This document shows, piece by piece, positions 53,961 through 63,777 of a stretch of DNA of 64,000 bases. The position numbers and the translations under genes were made by a program. Below the pieces are notes generated by a model that saw only the letters and a list, made by a program, of their open reading frames with translations, was not told the DNA's origin and searched no databases. This DNA comes from Helicobacter cinaedi CCUG 18818 = ATCC BAA-847 (GTDB lineage: Bacteria > Campylobacterota > Campylobacteria > Campylobacterales > Helicobacteraceae), in the NCBI RefSeq assembly GCF_000155475.1, contig NZ_DS990392.1:623201-687200 (forward strand), given 5' to 3'. Numbering within the stretch: the first letter of the stretch is position 1; the number at the start of each line of letters is the position of its first letter.

Positions 53961-56774
53961 ATGACAAAGAAAATGCAAGAGCATAAGCCCACACTTTCAC
54001 GCCGAGAGTTTATCAAAAGTGCGGCAGCAGCTTCAGCAGCAGCAAGTGTGGGGCTAAGTATCCCTAGTGCAATGAGTGCAGAGGCACAAAATGCACAAAA
54101 ACTTTGGAAATGGGATAAAGCGGTATGTAGATTCTGTGGAACAGGCTGTGGCATTATGGTCGCTACCCAAAAAGATAGTAGCGGACAAGCCAAAATCGTG
54201 GCTGTCAAAGGCGACCCAGAAGCTCCTGTAAATAGAGGGCTAAACTGCATTAAGGGCTATTTCTGTGCCAAGATTATGTATGGAGCAGATAGACTTACAA
54301 AACCTCTTTTGCGTGTGAATAGCAATGGTGAGTTTGATAAAAAAGGTAAGTTTGCACCGGTGAGCTGGAAGCGTGCTTTTGATGAAATGGAAAAGCAGTT
54401 TAAAAAAGCTTACAACGAGCTTGGACCAACGGGTGTGGCAGTCTTTGGCTCTGGGCAATATACGATTCAAGAAGGTTATGCTGCGGTAAAACTTGTCAAA
54501 GGCGGCTTTAGAAGTAATAATATTGACCCAAATGCACGACATTGTATGGCAAGTGCGGTTGTGGGCTTTATAGAAACTTTTGGGATTGATGAGCCTGCTG
54601 GCTGTTATGATGATATTGAACTAACCGATACTATCGTTACTTGGGGGGCAAATATGGCAGAAATGCACCCTGTGCTTTGGAGTCGTGTGAGCGATAGAAA
54701 GCTAAGCAATAGCAATGTCAAGGTGATTAATCTCTCAACTTTTGCGAATAGAACTTCGGATTTAGCAGATATGGAAATCATCTTTAAGCCACATACAGAT
54801 TTAGCGATTTGGAACTACATCGCACGCGAGATTATTAATCGCAACGCCGTAGATTCTACATTTGTCAAAGAAAACTGCGTCTTTAGCACCGGCTTTGTCA
54901 ATATCGGCTATGGTATGAGAAATAACCCAAATCACGCTAGGTTTAAAGCTGAAGAAAAAGACATTGTCGCTAAAGAAGTATCAAAAGTGGTGAGCGAAGA
55001 AGAAGGTGTTACCTTACAATATCTTGGAATCAAAGCCGGAGATACTATGAAAATGGATAAGGCGGATGCGGCTGGAAACCACTGGGGTATTAGCTTTGAA
55101 GACTTCAAAAAAGGCTTAGAGCCTTATAGCCTTGATTTTGTAGCAAAACTCTCAAAAGGCAATCCTGATGAAGACATAGAATCTTATAAGAAAAAACTTC
55201 AAACCTTAGCGGATTATTACATTGATAAAAATCGCAAGATTGTGAGCTTTTGGACAATGGGTATGAATCAACACCAAAGAGGCACTTGGGTCAATGAACA
55301 AAGCTATATGGTGCATATGCTTTTAGGCAAACAAGCCAAACCCGGTAGTGGTGCTTTCTCACTCACAGGACAGCCAAGTGCGTGTGGCACGGCTCGTGAA
55401 GTTGGGACATTTACTCATAGGCTACCTGCGGATATGGTTGTTGCTAATCCAAAACATCGTGAAATCACTGAAAAAATTTGGAATCTCCCAAGCGGAACGC
55501 TTAATGGCAAGGTAGGTTCACCTTATCTTAAAATTATGCGGGATTTAGAAGATGGCAAGATTAAATGGGCGTGGGTGCAAGTGAATAATCCTTGGCAAAA
55601 CACAGCCAATGCTAATCACTGGATTGCCGCAGCTAGAGAGCTTGATAACTTTATTGTTGTGAGTGAATGCTATCCAGGCGTGAGTGCAAAGGTAGCCGAT
55701 CTTATTTTGCCAACGGCAATGATTTATGAAAAATGGGGTTCTTACGGGAATGCAGAGAGACGCACACAGCACTGGAAACAGCAAGTTATAGCTCCGGGTG
55801 AGGCTATGCCTGATATTTGGCAAATGACGGAATTTGCTAAACGATTCACACTTGCTGAAGTATGGGGCAAAGAGTATGCTAACCTTGACCTTAAGCCTGT
55901 TTTAGAATCTGCTAAAGCTATGGGGTATAAAGAGAGTGATACGCTCTATGATGTGCTTTTTGCAAATAAAAATGCAAAGGGCTTTAGCATCAATGATCCT
56001 TTGCTTAAAAATGGGCTAAACACTGAAGTGTTTGGGGATAATCGTGCTATTAAAGATGGTAATGATGAAGACTTTAAGGGCTATGGATTTTTTATCCACA
56101 AATACCTTTGGGAAGAGTATCGCCAATTTGGCTTAGGACACGCTCACGATTTAGCTGATTTTGACACTTATCATCGTGTGAGAGGATTGCGTTGGCCTGT
56201 TGTTAATGGCAAAGAAACACAATGGAGATTTAACGCTAAATACGACTTCTACGCTCAAAAACTCGGTAATGGCAAGGCATTTGCATTCTATGGTAATAAA
56301 GATAAGAGTATGCCATCTGGCTCACTCAATGCCCCAAGCGATGCAAAAGTAAGTATTGATAATAAGGCAAAGATTTTCCTTCGCCCTTATATGGATCCTT
56401 GCGAAATGCCTGATAAAGATTATCCACTTTGGCTTTGCACTGGGCGTGTGCTAGAGCATTGGCATTCTGGCACGATGACTATGCGTGTGCCTGAACTCTA
56501 TCGTGCTGTGCCTGAAGCACTTTGCTATATGCACCCAGATGATGCGGCTAAGCAAAATCTCGCACAAAATCAAATCGTATGGGTAGAATCTCGCCGTGGT
56601 AAAGTCAAGGCAAAACTTGACTTACGCGGTAGGAATCGTCCTCCAAAGGGGCTTATCTATGTGCCTTGGTTTGATGAAAATGTATTCATCAATAAGGTAT
56701 GTCTTGACGCGACTTGCCCCATTTCAAAGCAGACAGACTTTAAAAAATGTGCGGTAAAAATCTATAAGGCATAA
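53961..56774 (+). CDS. napA: Periplasmic nitrate reductase catalytic subunit
   Basis: A 937-residue molybdenum enzyme reducing nitrate to nitrite. The Tat leader is [20 protein letters not shown]. Its [4Fe-4S] site is [14 protein letters not shown] with the distal Cys in GLNCIKGYF. The Mo-ligand Cys is in [13 protein letters not shown]. Further motifs include [12 protein letters not shown] and the C-terminal [11 protein letters not shown]. The start follows AAGGAGGTTTT, an excellent RBS. First of the napAGHBLD operon. Confidence 0.96.
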   Translation: MTKKMQEHKPTLSRREFIKSAAAASAAASVGLSIPSAMSAEAQNAQKLWKWDKAVCRFCGTGCGIMVATQKDSSGQAKIVAVKGDPEAPVNRGLNCIKGYFCAKIMYGADRLTKPLLRVNSNGEFDKKGKFAPVSWKRAFDEMEKQFKKAYNELGPTGVAVFGSGQYTIQEGYAAVKLVKGGFRSNNIDPNARHCMASAVVGFIETFGIDEPAGCYDDIELTDTIVTWGANMAEMHPVLWSRVSDRKLSNSNVKVINLSTFANRTSDLADMEIIFKPHTDLAIWNYIAREIINRNAVDSTFVKENCVFSTGFVNIGYGMRNNPNHARFKAEEKDIVAKEVSKVVSEEEGVTLQYLGIKAGDTMKMDKADAAGNHWGISFEDFKKGLEPYSLDFVAKLSKGNPDEDIESYKKKLQTLADYYIDKNRKIVSFWTMGMNQHQRGTWVNEQSYMVHMLLGKQAKPGSGAFSLTGQPSACGTAREVGTFTHRLPADMVVANPKHREITEKIWNLPSGTLNGKVGSPYLKIMRDLEDGKIKWAWVQVNNPWQNTANANHWIAAARELDNFIVVSECYPGVSAKVADLILPTAMIYEKWGSYGNAERRTQHWKQQVIAPGEAMPDIWQMTEFAKRFTLAEVWGKEYANLDLKPVLESAKAMGYKESDTLYDVLFANKNAKGFSINDPLLKNGLNTEVFGDNRAIKDGNDEDFKGYGFFIHKYLWEEYRQFGLGHAHDLADFDTYHRVRGLRWPVVNGKETQWRFNAKYDFYAQKLGNGKAFAFYGNKDKSMPSGSLNAPSDAKVSIDNKAKIFLRPYMDPCEMPDKDYPLWLCTGRVLEHWHSGTMTMRVPELYRAVPEALCYMHPDDAAKQNLAQNQIVWVESRRGKVKAKLDLRGRNRPPKGLIYVPWFDENVFINKVCLDATCPISKQTDFKKCAVKIYKA

Positions 56775-56783
56775 GGATTCTAA

Positions 56784-57605
56784 GTGAATACACAGCAACC
56801 AAGCAATCCCAAAAGGAGACAAGCCTTAATTAAAATAGGACAAAATGCAGGTTTTGCCCTATTTGGTGCGTTTGTATGGGGTGCGTATGTGAATGTCGCA
56901 AAAGCTGGTAATGGGAATATTTTGCGTCCTCCGGGGGCAAGTAAAAATGATGCGGAGTTTATCGCAAGCTGTATTAAATGTGGGCTTTGTGTAGAAGCTT
57001 GTCCATTTTATACGCTTAGACTTGCTACACCAAATGATGATACCACGCTTGGCACACCTTTTTTTCAACCACGAAAAGTGCCTTGCTATATGTGTAGAGA
57101 TATTCCTTGCACGGAGGCTTGTCCCACTGATGCTTTGGACTTAAAGCGTTTATATCAGCCAAAAAAACAAGAAGCAAACGCTTTAGAATACAAAGAGCCT
57201 GATATTAATAATGCGACAATGGGCGTGGCGATTGTAGATTCTAAACATTGCGTGGCGTATGCTGGGATTCAATGTGATGCGTGCTATCGTGCGTGTCCCT
57301 TGCTTGATAAAGCAATTAATCTTGAATACAAACGCAATGAACGCACAGGCAAACACGGATTCTTACTTCCTGTGGTGGATAGTGATTACTGCACAGGCTG
57401 TGGAATGTGTGAAAAAGCTTGTGTAACAGAGCTTCCAACTATTATTGTCTTGCCTCGCAGTGTGGCTCTAGGCAAAATGGGGACAAACTACATAAAAGGC
57501 TGGGATAAAGCTGATGAAAATCGTCTTTTTGAAATCAAAGAGCAAAAAGACAAAAAGCAAAAAGCAAGTGGTAGCCTAGATTATCTCAATGATGGAGACA
57601 TATAA
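56784..57605 (+). CDS. napG: Ferredoxin-type protein NapG
   Basis: A 273-residue periplasmic-facing iron-sulfur protein with a GTG start and AAGGA upstream. A hydrophobic Tat-like leader (RRQALIKIGQNAGFALFGAF) is followed by four ferredoxin-type Cys clusters: CIKCGLCVEACPF, CYMCRDIPCTEACP, CDACYRACP and CTGCGMCEKACV. It passes electrons from quinol to NapH and NapB in nap operons that have no NapC, as here. Confidence 0.94.
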   Translation: MNTQQPSNPKRRQALIKIGQNAGFALFGAFVWGAYVNVAKAGNGNILRPPGASKNDAEFIASCIKCGLCVEACPFYTLRLATPNDDTTLGTPFFQPRKVPCYMCRDIPCTEACPTDALDLKRLYQPKKQEANALEYKEPDINNATMGVAIVDSKHCVAYAGIQCDACYRACPLLDKAINLEYKRNERTGKHGFLLPVVDSDYCTGCGMCEKACVTELPTIIVLPRSVALGKMGTNYIKGWDKADENRLFEIKEQKDKKQKASGSLDYLNDGDI

Positions 57606-58534
57606 TGAAGTTTGCAAAAATCAAATATCTGCTACTAAGACGCATTTGCCAAGTGAGCATTCTCGTGCTTTTTATCTTAGGAAACTACTCTATTGCCACG
57701 CTTAAAAATGTGCAATACAAGCAGGAAGTGGGTATTTTTGGAGGCAATATAGAATCTCTAATGGGTAATTCTAGCTCTGTCCTTGCTAAAGAGCCAAGTA
57801 TCTTTAGCCATATCGTGCAGGGTAATCTTAGCCATTCTAGCTGGTTTGGTGGAATCTTTAGTCTAACCGATCCTTTAAGCGTTATGCAAATTTTTCTAGC
57901 TGGTGGTGGATTAGCCCTTGATGTGTTGCTTGGGGCATTGCTTGTGGCAGCTATTTATGGGATATTTTTAGGCAGGGTGTATTGTGCATTTGTCTGCCCG
58001 ATTAATCTTGTAACCGATTTTGCAAACTTCCTGCGTGATAAGCTTGGGTTTAACACCGCTCAACGCAAACTTTTTATCTCACGCTCAACGCGTTTTGTGA
58101 TTTTGGGGCTAGGATTATTACTAAGTGCCTTATTTGGCGTGGCTGCTTTTGAGCTTATTAGCCCGATTTCTATGCTACATCGTGGTGTGGTTTTTGGTAT
58201 GGGATTTGGCATTTTTGCTGTGTTGGCTGTGTTTTGCTTTGACTTATTTGTGCTAAAAAATGGTTTTTGTGGGCATATCTGTCCGCTTGGGGCGATGTAT
58301 TCTTTGCTTGGTAAATTCGCACTTTTGCGTGTCAAACACACACTTTCAAACTGCACAAAGTGTATGGAATGTGTGCGAGTTTGCCCTGAACCAGAGGTGC
58401 TAAAGCCCATTGGCAAACAAGATGGAAACTTAAAAACAATGACTTGTTTGCGTTGCGGAAGATGTATTGAGGCGTGCGATGATAATGCGTTGCATTTTAG
58501 TATTTTACATTTCACACAAAAGGAAAAAAAATGA
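57605..58534 (+). CDS. napH: Quinol dehydrogenase membrane component NapH
   Basis: A 309-residue membrane protein with several hydrophobic segments (about 13-30, 100-125, 155-180, 195-215), CAFVCPINLVTDF and HICPLGAMYSLLG loops, and two [4Fe-4S] motifs at the C-terminal end (CTKCMECVRVCPEPE and CLRCGRCIEACDDNAL). It overlaps napG by one base (TAATG) and napB by 4 nt. Confidence 0.94.
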   Translation: MKFAKIKYLLLRRICQVSILVLFILGNYSIATLKNVQYKQEVGIFGGNIESLMGNSSSVLAKEPSIFSHIVQGNLSHSSWFGGIFSLTDPLSVMQIFLAGGGLALDVLLGALLVAAIYGIFLGRVYCAFVCPINLVTDFANFLRDKLGFNTAQRKLFISRSTRFVILGLGLLLSALFGVAAFELISPISMLHRGVVFGMGFGIFAVLAVFCFDLFVLKNGFCGHICPLGAMYSLLGKFALLRVKHTLSNCTKCMECVRVCPEPEVLKPIGKQDGNLKTMTCLRCGRCIEACDDNALHFSILHFTQKEKK

Positions 58535-59070
58535 AAAAATGGCTTCAAGGTTTAATGGTAGGATTGCTTGGATTGGCGTTCTTTGCGTGTTCAGATTCAC
58601 AAGAGACACAAAAAGGTGAAGCTCTTACAGACACAGAGATTGGTTTGCGTAAGGTGGATTTACAAGATGAAAAAGATGTGAAGTTGCCAGAATATGAGTA
58701 TTCTAAACTAGAGGCGGGGGAAAGCACAAAGATTGAACGCTCTTATGAGAATGCACCGCCTATGATTCCGCATAATGTTGAGGATATGTTGCCTATCACG
58801 CAGGATAATAATCAATGTTTAGCCTGCCACGATCCAGCCATAGCCGCTGATGTAGGTGCTGTGGCAGTCCCCACTTCACACACACACGACTTACGCACAA
58901 ATAAAGATTTGGGGCAGGTCTCTCACGCTCGTTTTAACTGCGTACTTTGCCACACACCACAGGCAAATATCAATCCCGCAGTTGCAAACACCTTTACACC
59001 TGATTTTCGCAATATTGAAAGCAAAAATTCATCAAATCTGCTTGATGTGCTAAATGAGGGCGTCAAGTAA
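58531..59070 (+). CDS. napB: Nitrate reductase dihaem cytochrome NapB
   Basis: A 179-residue electron-transfer subunit with two haem motifs, NNQCLACHDPA and FNCVLCHTPQ, and axial His in PTSHTHDLR and VSHARF. The N-terminus, MKKWLQGLMVGLLGLAFFACSD, could be a plain signal peptide or a lipoprotein one, since Cys is preceded by FFA. It overlaps napH by 4 nt. Confidence 0.94.
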   Translation: MKKWLQGLMVGLLGLAFFACSDSQETQKGEALTDTEIGLRKVDLQDEKDVKLPEYEYSKLEAGESTKIERSYENAPPMIPHNVEDMLPITQDNNQCLACHDPAIAADVGAVAVPTSHTHDLRTNKDLGQVSHARFNCVLCHTPQANINPAVANTFTPDFRNIESKNSSNLLDVLNEGVK

Positions 59071-59072
59071 CA

Positions 59073-60110
59073 ATGTGTCTTTGTATGTTTGCTTCATATT
59101 GGCGTATTTTTCTGCGATTTGGCTTATCTGTGGGGCTTGTTTTTTTTACTCAAGCCTTACAAGCAGAGCCTACTAAGCTTACAAATAAAAATGCTCAAAT
59201 TATACAAATAGATGAGATTCTTACCCATATCAGCACATTTGGGAATATGATTTTTGTGGGGAATGCTGGGGGTAAGATTGATATTTTTGCACTTCAATCT
59301 AAAAAAGCTCACAAGATTCAGAATCTCACTCTGCCGCCCATACAAGATTATTTTGGTAACTCCCACGCACCGCGTGTATATGATATAACGACTTTTGATG
59401 GCAAAACACTTTTTATCCTAGCAGAAGGTAGCAAAGGCACAAAGCAGATTCTAGAGTTATCCTTGCAATCTCCGCAGAAAATAATGACTATATTACAAAC
59501 AAGCACTTCACCCAAACGCATCGTGGCTTTTGATAAAGATAAATTAGTTATTGGGTTTTTGAGTAATGAAATTGGACTTTTTGATTTAAAAAGCAAAACT
59601 TTTATTTATAAGGCTCACCCTAGCCTTGCAGGTTTTTCGGATTTATGCGTGAATGTGCCTTTTGTTTTTAGCACTGATGAATCTGGCATTGTGAATGTCA
59701 TTGACATTGCTAGTGGCAAGATTCTAAAACGCCTTGATATGATTAATAAGGACAATAACTACCAAATCGTATCCGCAAAAAATACAATCCTTACAGCAAG
59801 TGTGGATAGGAGAATGGCAATTTACACTTTTAAGACAGATACGCATACCCCCTTTACCTTACAAAATGCCACAAAGATTGAGAGTGATTTTCTTATCTAT
59901 TCGGTTGGAATCTCCCCAAATGGAACACTTGGAGCATATAGCAAAAATGAGCAAAACGACATTGCGATTATAAATCTTGTCACAAAACAGGAGCTTTTCA
60001 CACTCAAAGGTGCAACCTCGCTCATTAATACGCTTATTTTCTATGATGAGCAGACATTGATTGTTGGCAGTGATGATAAGCATTTTATGATTTGGCATTT
60101 AGGAGTGTAA
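59073..60110 (+). CDS. napL: NapL-like beta-propeller protein
   Basis: A 345-residue exported protein with an N-terminal signal region (FGLSVGLVFFTQALQA) and repeated WD40-like strands (IFVGNAGGKIDIFAL, DKLVIGFLSNEIGLFDLK, VFSTDESGIVNVIDIASGK, ILTASVDRRMAIYTF, LIVGSDDKHFMIWHL). It occupies the napL position of nap operons of this phylum, between napB and napD. Its role in nitrate reductase maturation is not fully established. A Met 4 residues in is an alternative start. Confidence 0.85.
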   Translation: MCLCMFASYWRIFLRFGLSVGLVFFTQALQAEPTKLTNKNAQIIQIDEILTHISTFGNMIFVGNAGGKIDIFALQSKKAHKIQNLTLPPIQDYFGNSHAPRVYDITTFDGKTLFILAEGSKGTKQILELSLQSPQKIMTILQTSTSPKRIVAFDKDKLVIGFLSNEIGLFDLKSKTFIYKAHPSLAGFSDLCVNVPFVFSTDESGIVNVIDIASGKILKRLDMINKDNNYQIVSAKNTILTASVDRRMAIYTFKTDTHTPFTLQNATKIESDFLIYSVGISPNGTLGAYSKNEQNDIAIINLVTKQELFTLKGATSLINTLIFYDEQTLIVGSDDKHFMIWHLGV

Positions 60111-60111
60111 A

Positions 60112-60471
60112 ATGAATATTTCAAGCATTGTGATTAAAACAACACAACCCGCCTTTAGCTCTGTGAAAGAAGCGATTTTAGAAGTGCAAGGCTGTGAAAT
60201 CTACCTAGAAGATGAGACTTCATCTCAAATCATAGTCGTGCTTGAAGCTACAAGCACACAAGAAGAAGTGGCTATCAACAAGCATTTAGAATCTTTGCCC
60301 GGCGTGATTAATGCTAATATGCACTACACCTACCAAGAAGATGAGCTAAAAGCACAGCTTGTATCCCAGCAAGATGGTGTGGTTGAGTTTTTAAATGATG
60401 ATTCAATTTCGGCTGAAAATATAGCCTATTCAGGTTCAATCGCACATCTTATGGGGAAAAGTAAAAAATAA
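60112..60471 (+). CDS. napD: NapD maturation chaperone
   Basis: A 119-residue protein beginning NISSIVIKTTQPAFSSVKEAILEVQGCEIYLED and containing SLPGVINANMHYTYQEDE, typical of NapD, which binds the Tat signal peptide of NapA. The C-terminal 30 residues are a polar extension. It starts directly after napL and closes the operon. Confidence 0.88.
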   Translation: MNISSIVIKTTQPAFSSVKEAILEVQGCEIYLEDETSSQIIVVLEATSTQEEVAINKHLESLPGVINANMHYTYQEDELKAQLVSQQDGVVEFLNDDSISAENIAYSGSIAHLMGKSKK

Positions 60472-60540
60472 AGCTAATGCCAAATATGCTAGAATCTACC
60501 CTTTCTATCCTAGATTTTATCCCAAATACAAAGGAATATA

Positions 60541-61212
60541 ATGAATTGTTTTCTGCTAAAAATTATTGTAAGTCTTATGCTACTCTCCCTTACCTGCCTA
60601 GCAAACTCTAATGGCAATATTAGCGTGAGTAGCCCTGCCCCCTCTCCTTTAGCAAAAAAGCTAGACTTACAGCACGGAGATTTAATCTTTATCAAAACTT
60701 CAGAGTCTGCCTTTGACAAAGCCATTAGCCAAGCTACGCAAAAAGATGAAGTGAGCTATACACATATAGGAATCTTTGATTTATACTCAGATTCGGTGCT
60801 AGAGGCAGAGCCAAAGCAAGGAGTAGTTCGCAAAAAGCTTGAAATATTTTTAAAAGAGAATCCGCTTTTTGATATTATGCGTCTCACTCCAAAAGTGGCT
60901 AAAAATGTGGATATACAAGCAAGTATCAAACGCGCAGAAAAACACTTAGGGGAGCCTTATGACTTTACCTACACAGCAAATAATGGTGCAATGTATTGCA
61001 GTGAGCTTGTGTATGAGGCGTTTTTAGATACCAAGGGGCAGCATATTTTCAGTGCAAAGCCTATGAATTTTTACGCACCCGATGGCAGTCTGCCACAATA
61101 TTGGAAAGAACTTTTTAAGAAATTGCAAAAGCCTATTCCGCAAGGTGAGCTAGGCACAAACCCAAACGATATGGCACGAGACAAGGTGCTTATGCGGGTA
61201 AATAAGTCCTAA
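60541..61212 (+). CDS. YiiX-like permuted papain-fold hydrolase
   Basis: A 223-residue exported protein: signal peptide LLKIIVSLMLLSLTCLANS, then LQHGDLIFIKT, SYTHIGIFD (His) and MYCSELVYEAFL (Cys), a pattern seen in YiiX/YebB-type circularly permuted NlpC/P60 proteins. These may act on peptidoglycan peptides or lipid esters. It ends tail-to-tail with the esterase gene, overlapping by 4 nt. Confidence 0.75.
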   Translation: MNCFLLKIIVSLMLLSLTCLANSNGNISVSSPAPSPLAKKLDLQHGDLIFIKTSESAFDKAISQATQKDEVSYTHIGIFDLYSDSVLEAEPKQGVVRKKLEIFLKENPLFDIMRLTPKVAKNVDIQASIKRAEKHLGEPYDFTYTANNGAMYCSELVYEAFLDTKGQHIFSAKPMNFYAPDGSLPQYWKELFKKLQKPIPQGELGTNPNDMARDKVLMRVNKS

Positions 61213-62153
61213 TCTTGTTTCATAAATTCGTATAAACTCCATTTCAGTGCGTAAGGAATTGAGCTACCGTGGGTTTGATTAGCAAATTCTTGATAATTTA
61301 CCCTGTTGGGAATTTGAATCTTTAACATCTCCACAATCTCATCAATATCCAAATCTTGAGCTTGAAACACTTGATTAGTTTGTGTAGTTTTTTGAGTATG
61401 TCTCTCTAAGCTTCCGTATGTTAAAAACAATTTTGCATTCAAGTATTCTGTGGAATTTCTCACATTATTCTTAACAAGCTGTCCTTTATCAATCCATAAT
61501 GAAGGAGAAGCACTCGCATAATGAGTAAAACCACCTTTTTGATTAAATAATGTATTTAAAACAAACACACCCCCAAAAGAATGGCCAAAAAGTAATTGTT
61601 TCTTAGGAGTCCCATATTGTTCCGCTATAAAAGGCAAAACCTGACTTGTTATAAAGTCCAAAAACTGATCTGCCCCACCGGTTTCATCAACCCTTTGCAT
61701 AAGAGCAGAATCTCTTGGCATAGAAGGCAAATAATCATAGCTTCGCAACACCCTATCAAATGCCAAAGGACTATCGTGTCCAATAGCTACAATAAGAGGA
61801 AGCTTATCATACATATCAATATCAGCACTTACAAAATTGAGAATCATAGGAAAAAATACATTGCCATCAAGAGTATAAAATACGCTTTGTGTATCGCTTT
61901 TTATTTTCGGCAGAGCAATGTGGATTTGAAACCACCGATGTTGAAGTTCTTTTATAGAATCTAGTTGCTCCACTTCCCCACACAAAGAATTTGACATAAA
62001 CTCTTTAGCTTTTTTCCTTCCATTACCACTCACGCAAAAAGTCTTAATCTCAAAAAGCTCTGCCACTTCTGTATTTAATGGCTCAATCACTCCACTAGGC
62101 TTTGCCCACATACTTATATAAAATAATATGATAAAAGATAAGATTCTATACAC
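61209..62153 (-). CDS. Alpha/beta hydrolase (esterase D / siderophore esterase-like)
   Basis: About 314 residues from a GTG at 62153. A longer frame starts at 62213 but overlaps the globin gene. The signal peptide is about VYRILSFIILFYISMWA. The nucleophile elbow is LLFGHSFGGVFVLNTLF, with an oxyanion-type motif in LPLIVAIGHDSPLAF and the catalytic His probably in FANQTHGSSIPY. The fold resembles esterase D/IroE-like enzymes acting on ester bonds in the periplasm. It is immediately downstream of the globin gene. Substrate not known. Confidence 0.7.
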   Translation of the reverse strand: MYRILSFIILFYISMWAKPSGVIEPLNTEVAELFEIKTFCVSGNGRKKAKEFMSNSLCGEVEQLDSIKELQHRWFQIHIALPKIKSDTQSVFYTLDGNVFFPMILNFVSADIDMYDKLPLIVAIGHDSPLAFDRVLRSYDYLPSMPRDSALMQRVDETGGADQFLDFITSQVLPFIAEQYGTPKKQLLFGHSFGGVFVLNTLFNQKGGFTHYASASPSLWIDKGQLVKNNVRNSTEYLNAKLFLTYGSLERHTQKTTQTNQVFQAQDLDIDEIVEMLKIQIPNRVNYQEFANQTHGSSIPYALKWSLYEFMKQD

Positions 62154-62157
62154 AATC

Positions 62158-62562
62158 CTATCCACGCTCCATATACCCACTCTCATACAGCATAAACATA
62201 AATCGCTTAGCAATCATCTCTGCCCTTTCCATAATCATTACAATATGCTCATCTTTTGCATACACAGATTCTAAACTTTGCTTAAAAAGCTCCAACCACA
62301 CAGCAAAAAGCTCCCTAGGAAAAGGGGGCAAGTCAAGATGAGCTTTCAAAGGGTGCCCGCTATAATCACCACTATTTAAAAGCATACCCTGCCAAAATGT
62401 CGCAATCTTTGCCTTATGCTTCTCCCACGCCATATCATCACTGCCAATCTTCGCATTAAACACATCGCCTAGCCCACGCTTATCAAAACGCACCTTATTA
62501 TAAAAAATCTCCATAAGCCTCATAATAGAATCTTCACTTATCACATCAAATTTTTCCTGCAT
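62158..62562 (-). CDS. Group III truncated haemoglobin
   Basis: A 134-residue single-domain globin. The pattern FYNKVRFDKRGLGDVFNAKIG and WEKHKAKIATFWQGMLLNSGDYSGHPLKAHLDLPPFPRELFAVWLELF (split here by function: proximal His in GHPLKAHLDL region) matches the Campylobacter Ctb type, which binds oxygen and nitric oxide. It follows the small membrane protein 62588-63025. In Campylobacter such globins are controlled by a Crp/Fnr-family regulator. Confidence 0.85.
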   Translation of the reverse strand: MQEKFDVISEDSIMRLMEIFYNKVRFDKRGLGDVFNAKIGSDDMAWEKHKAKIATFWQGMLLNSGDYSGHPLKAHLDLPPFPRELFAVWLELFKQSLESVYAKDEHIVMIMERAEMIAKRFMFMLYESGYMERG

Positions 62563-62587
62563 ATTCGCTCCTTTTTAAAAATTAACT

Positions 62588-63025
62588 TCACATATAAAAT
62601 GCCATTTTTGCTAACACCACGATGAAAAAGCCAAGCACCAAAGCCACCTTATGAATGCTCTTTGCCAATGGATTTTTTAGTCCCAAAAACTTACACGACA
62701 AAGACACAATCACCATACACATAATACACAACGCCAACACAACTTTTATCATCAATAGCATCTGCAAGGGCGAGTCAAAAAATCCTTGTGTTGTGCCTAC
62801 ATAGCGGCTTATCATCGCCCCACCACTAAGCAGCAACAAAAGCAGACAAAGGGGCATTATCTTCACACCCCGCTTTGAGATAATACTAAATATCTTATCT
62901 GCCAACTCTTCGCCAAGTACCTTTTTCAGCGGACTAAGTAGCACCACATCAGTAAAAATAAATCCCAAAAATATAATCGCACAAAGCAAATGCAGTGTAA
63001 GCATATACGGATAAATTGCTTCCAT
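62588..63025 (-). CDS. Four-helix membrane protein, CopD/HemJ-like
   Basis: About 145 residues from an ATG at 63025 (AAAGGA upstream); two upstream ATGs are weaker. Four membrane helices are visible (YPYMLTLHLLCAIIFLGF, MPLCLLLLLLSGGAMI, MLLMIKVVLALCIMCMV, VALVLGFFIVVLAKM), and conserved His residues (LHLLC and SIHKVAL) could bind haem or metal. It is likely co-transcribed with the globin. The exact family is uncertain. Confidence 0.6.
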   Translation of the reverse strand: MEAIYPYMLTLHLLCAIIFLGFIFTDVVLLSPLKKVLGEELADKIFSIISKRGVKIMPLCLLLLLLSGGAMISRYVGTTQGFFDSPLQMLLMIKVVLALCIMCMVIVSLSCKFLGLKNPLAKSIHKVALVLGFFIVVLAKMAFYM

Positions 63026-63092
63026 TATGTATCCTTTCATCAATGATAATAGAATCTCAATGCAATGCTAGACAAAATTACACAAGAAAACA

Positions 63093-63106
63093 TTGATATA
63101 TGTTAA
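63093..63106. promoter_or_regulatory. Imperfect Crp/Fnr- or NssR-like palindrome
   Basis: TTGATATATGTTAA lies between the divergent globin-operon and regulator genes. One half fits the Fnr consensus (TTGAT), the other the NssR-type GTTAA. It is 27 nt upstream of the regulator's ATG, a position that would favour autoregulation or control of both sides. Confidence 0.35.
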
Positions 63107-63132
63107 GATTCTCTATTTTTAAAGGATTATAT

Positions 63133-63705
63133 ATGCAAGAGCTTTTTCATATTATGACACAAATGGGCAATAAACGCACATATCAAAATGGCGAGATTTT
63201 ATTCCTGCAAGGTGCTATGCCTACGCATTTATACCTGCTTCTTAGCGGCAAGGTGAGACTTTATAAGACAAAAGAGCATATCTCAAGTAATCAGCTGACA
63301 TTACATACGCTTTCATCGCCGCAGTTTATCGCTGAAATGCCCTTTTTTATGCAAAGCCCCTGCCCAGCAAATGCAGAATGTGCTTCAATATGTGAGATTA
63401 TCACTATAAGCCAAGAGAGTTTCCATACGCATTGTTTGGGGAATAGCGAGATTTGCCTACTTTTTATCACTTCACTATGCAAAAAGATAGAGATTCTAGA
63501 ATCTCACATTACCCTGCAAAATCAAAGCTTGCAAGAAAAAGTCCTAAGCTATCTCTCACACAACAAAGACAGCCTCCACACACTCACCCAACGACACATT
63601 GCAAACGCCCTAAATATCGCACCAGAATCCCTATCCCGCACCCTAAAAACCCTAAAGGCACAGGGCATACTCACTACGCATAAGGGTAAGGTTACACTAC
63701 TCTAG
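63133..63705 (+). CDS. Crp/Fnr-family transcriptional regulator
   Basis: About 190 residues from an ATG at 63133 (AAAGGA upstream). The N-terminal cyclic-nucleotide-binding-type fold is seen in NGEILFLQGAMPTHLYLLLSGKVRLYK and FIAEMPFFMQSPCPANAECAS. The C-terminal helix-turn-helix is TQRHIANALNIAPESLSRTLKTLKAQGIL. No Fnr-like N-terminal Cys cluster is present, so oxygen sensing by Fe-S is unlikely. Its place opposite a truncated-globin operon suggests an NssR-like nitrosative-stress regulator, an inference from context. Confidence 0.8.
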   Translation: MQELFHIMTQMGNKRTYQNGEILFLQGAMPTHLYLLLSGKVRLYKTKEHISSNQLTLHTLSSPQFIAEMPFFMQSPCPANAECASICEIITISQESFHTHCLGNSEICLLFITSLCKKIEILESHITLQNQSLQEKVLSYLSHNKDSLHTLTQRHIANALNIAPESLSRTLKTLKAQGILTTHKGKVTLL

Positions 63706-63777
63706 ACTACTTTTATTCTTTATTTTAAAATGCAAAGCTAAATCAAGGTTTTAGATTCTATGAAAAAATAGAAAGTT

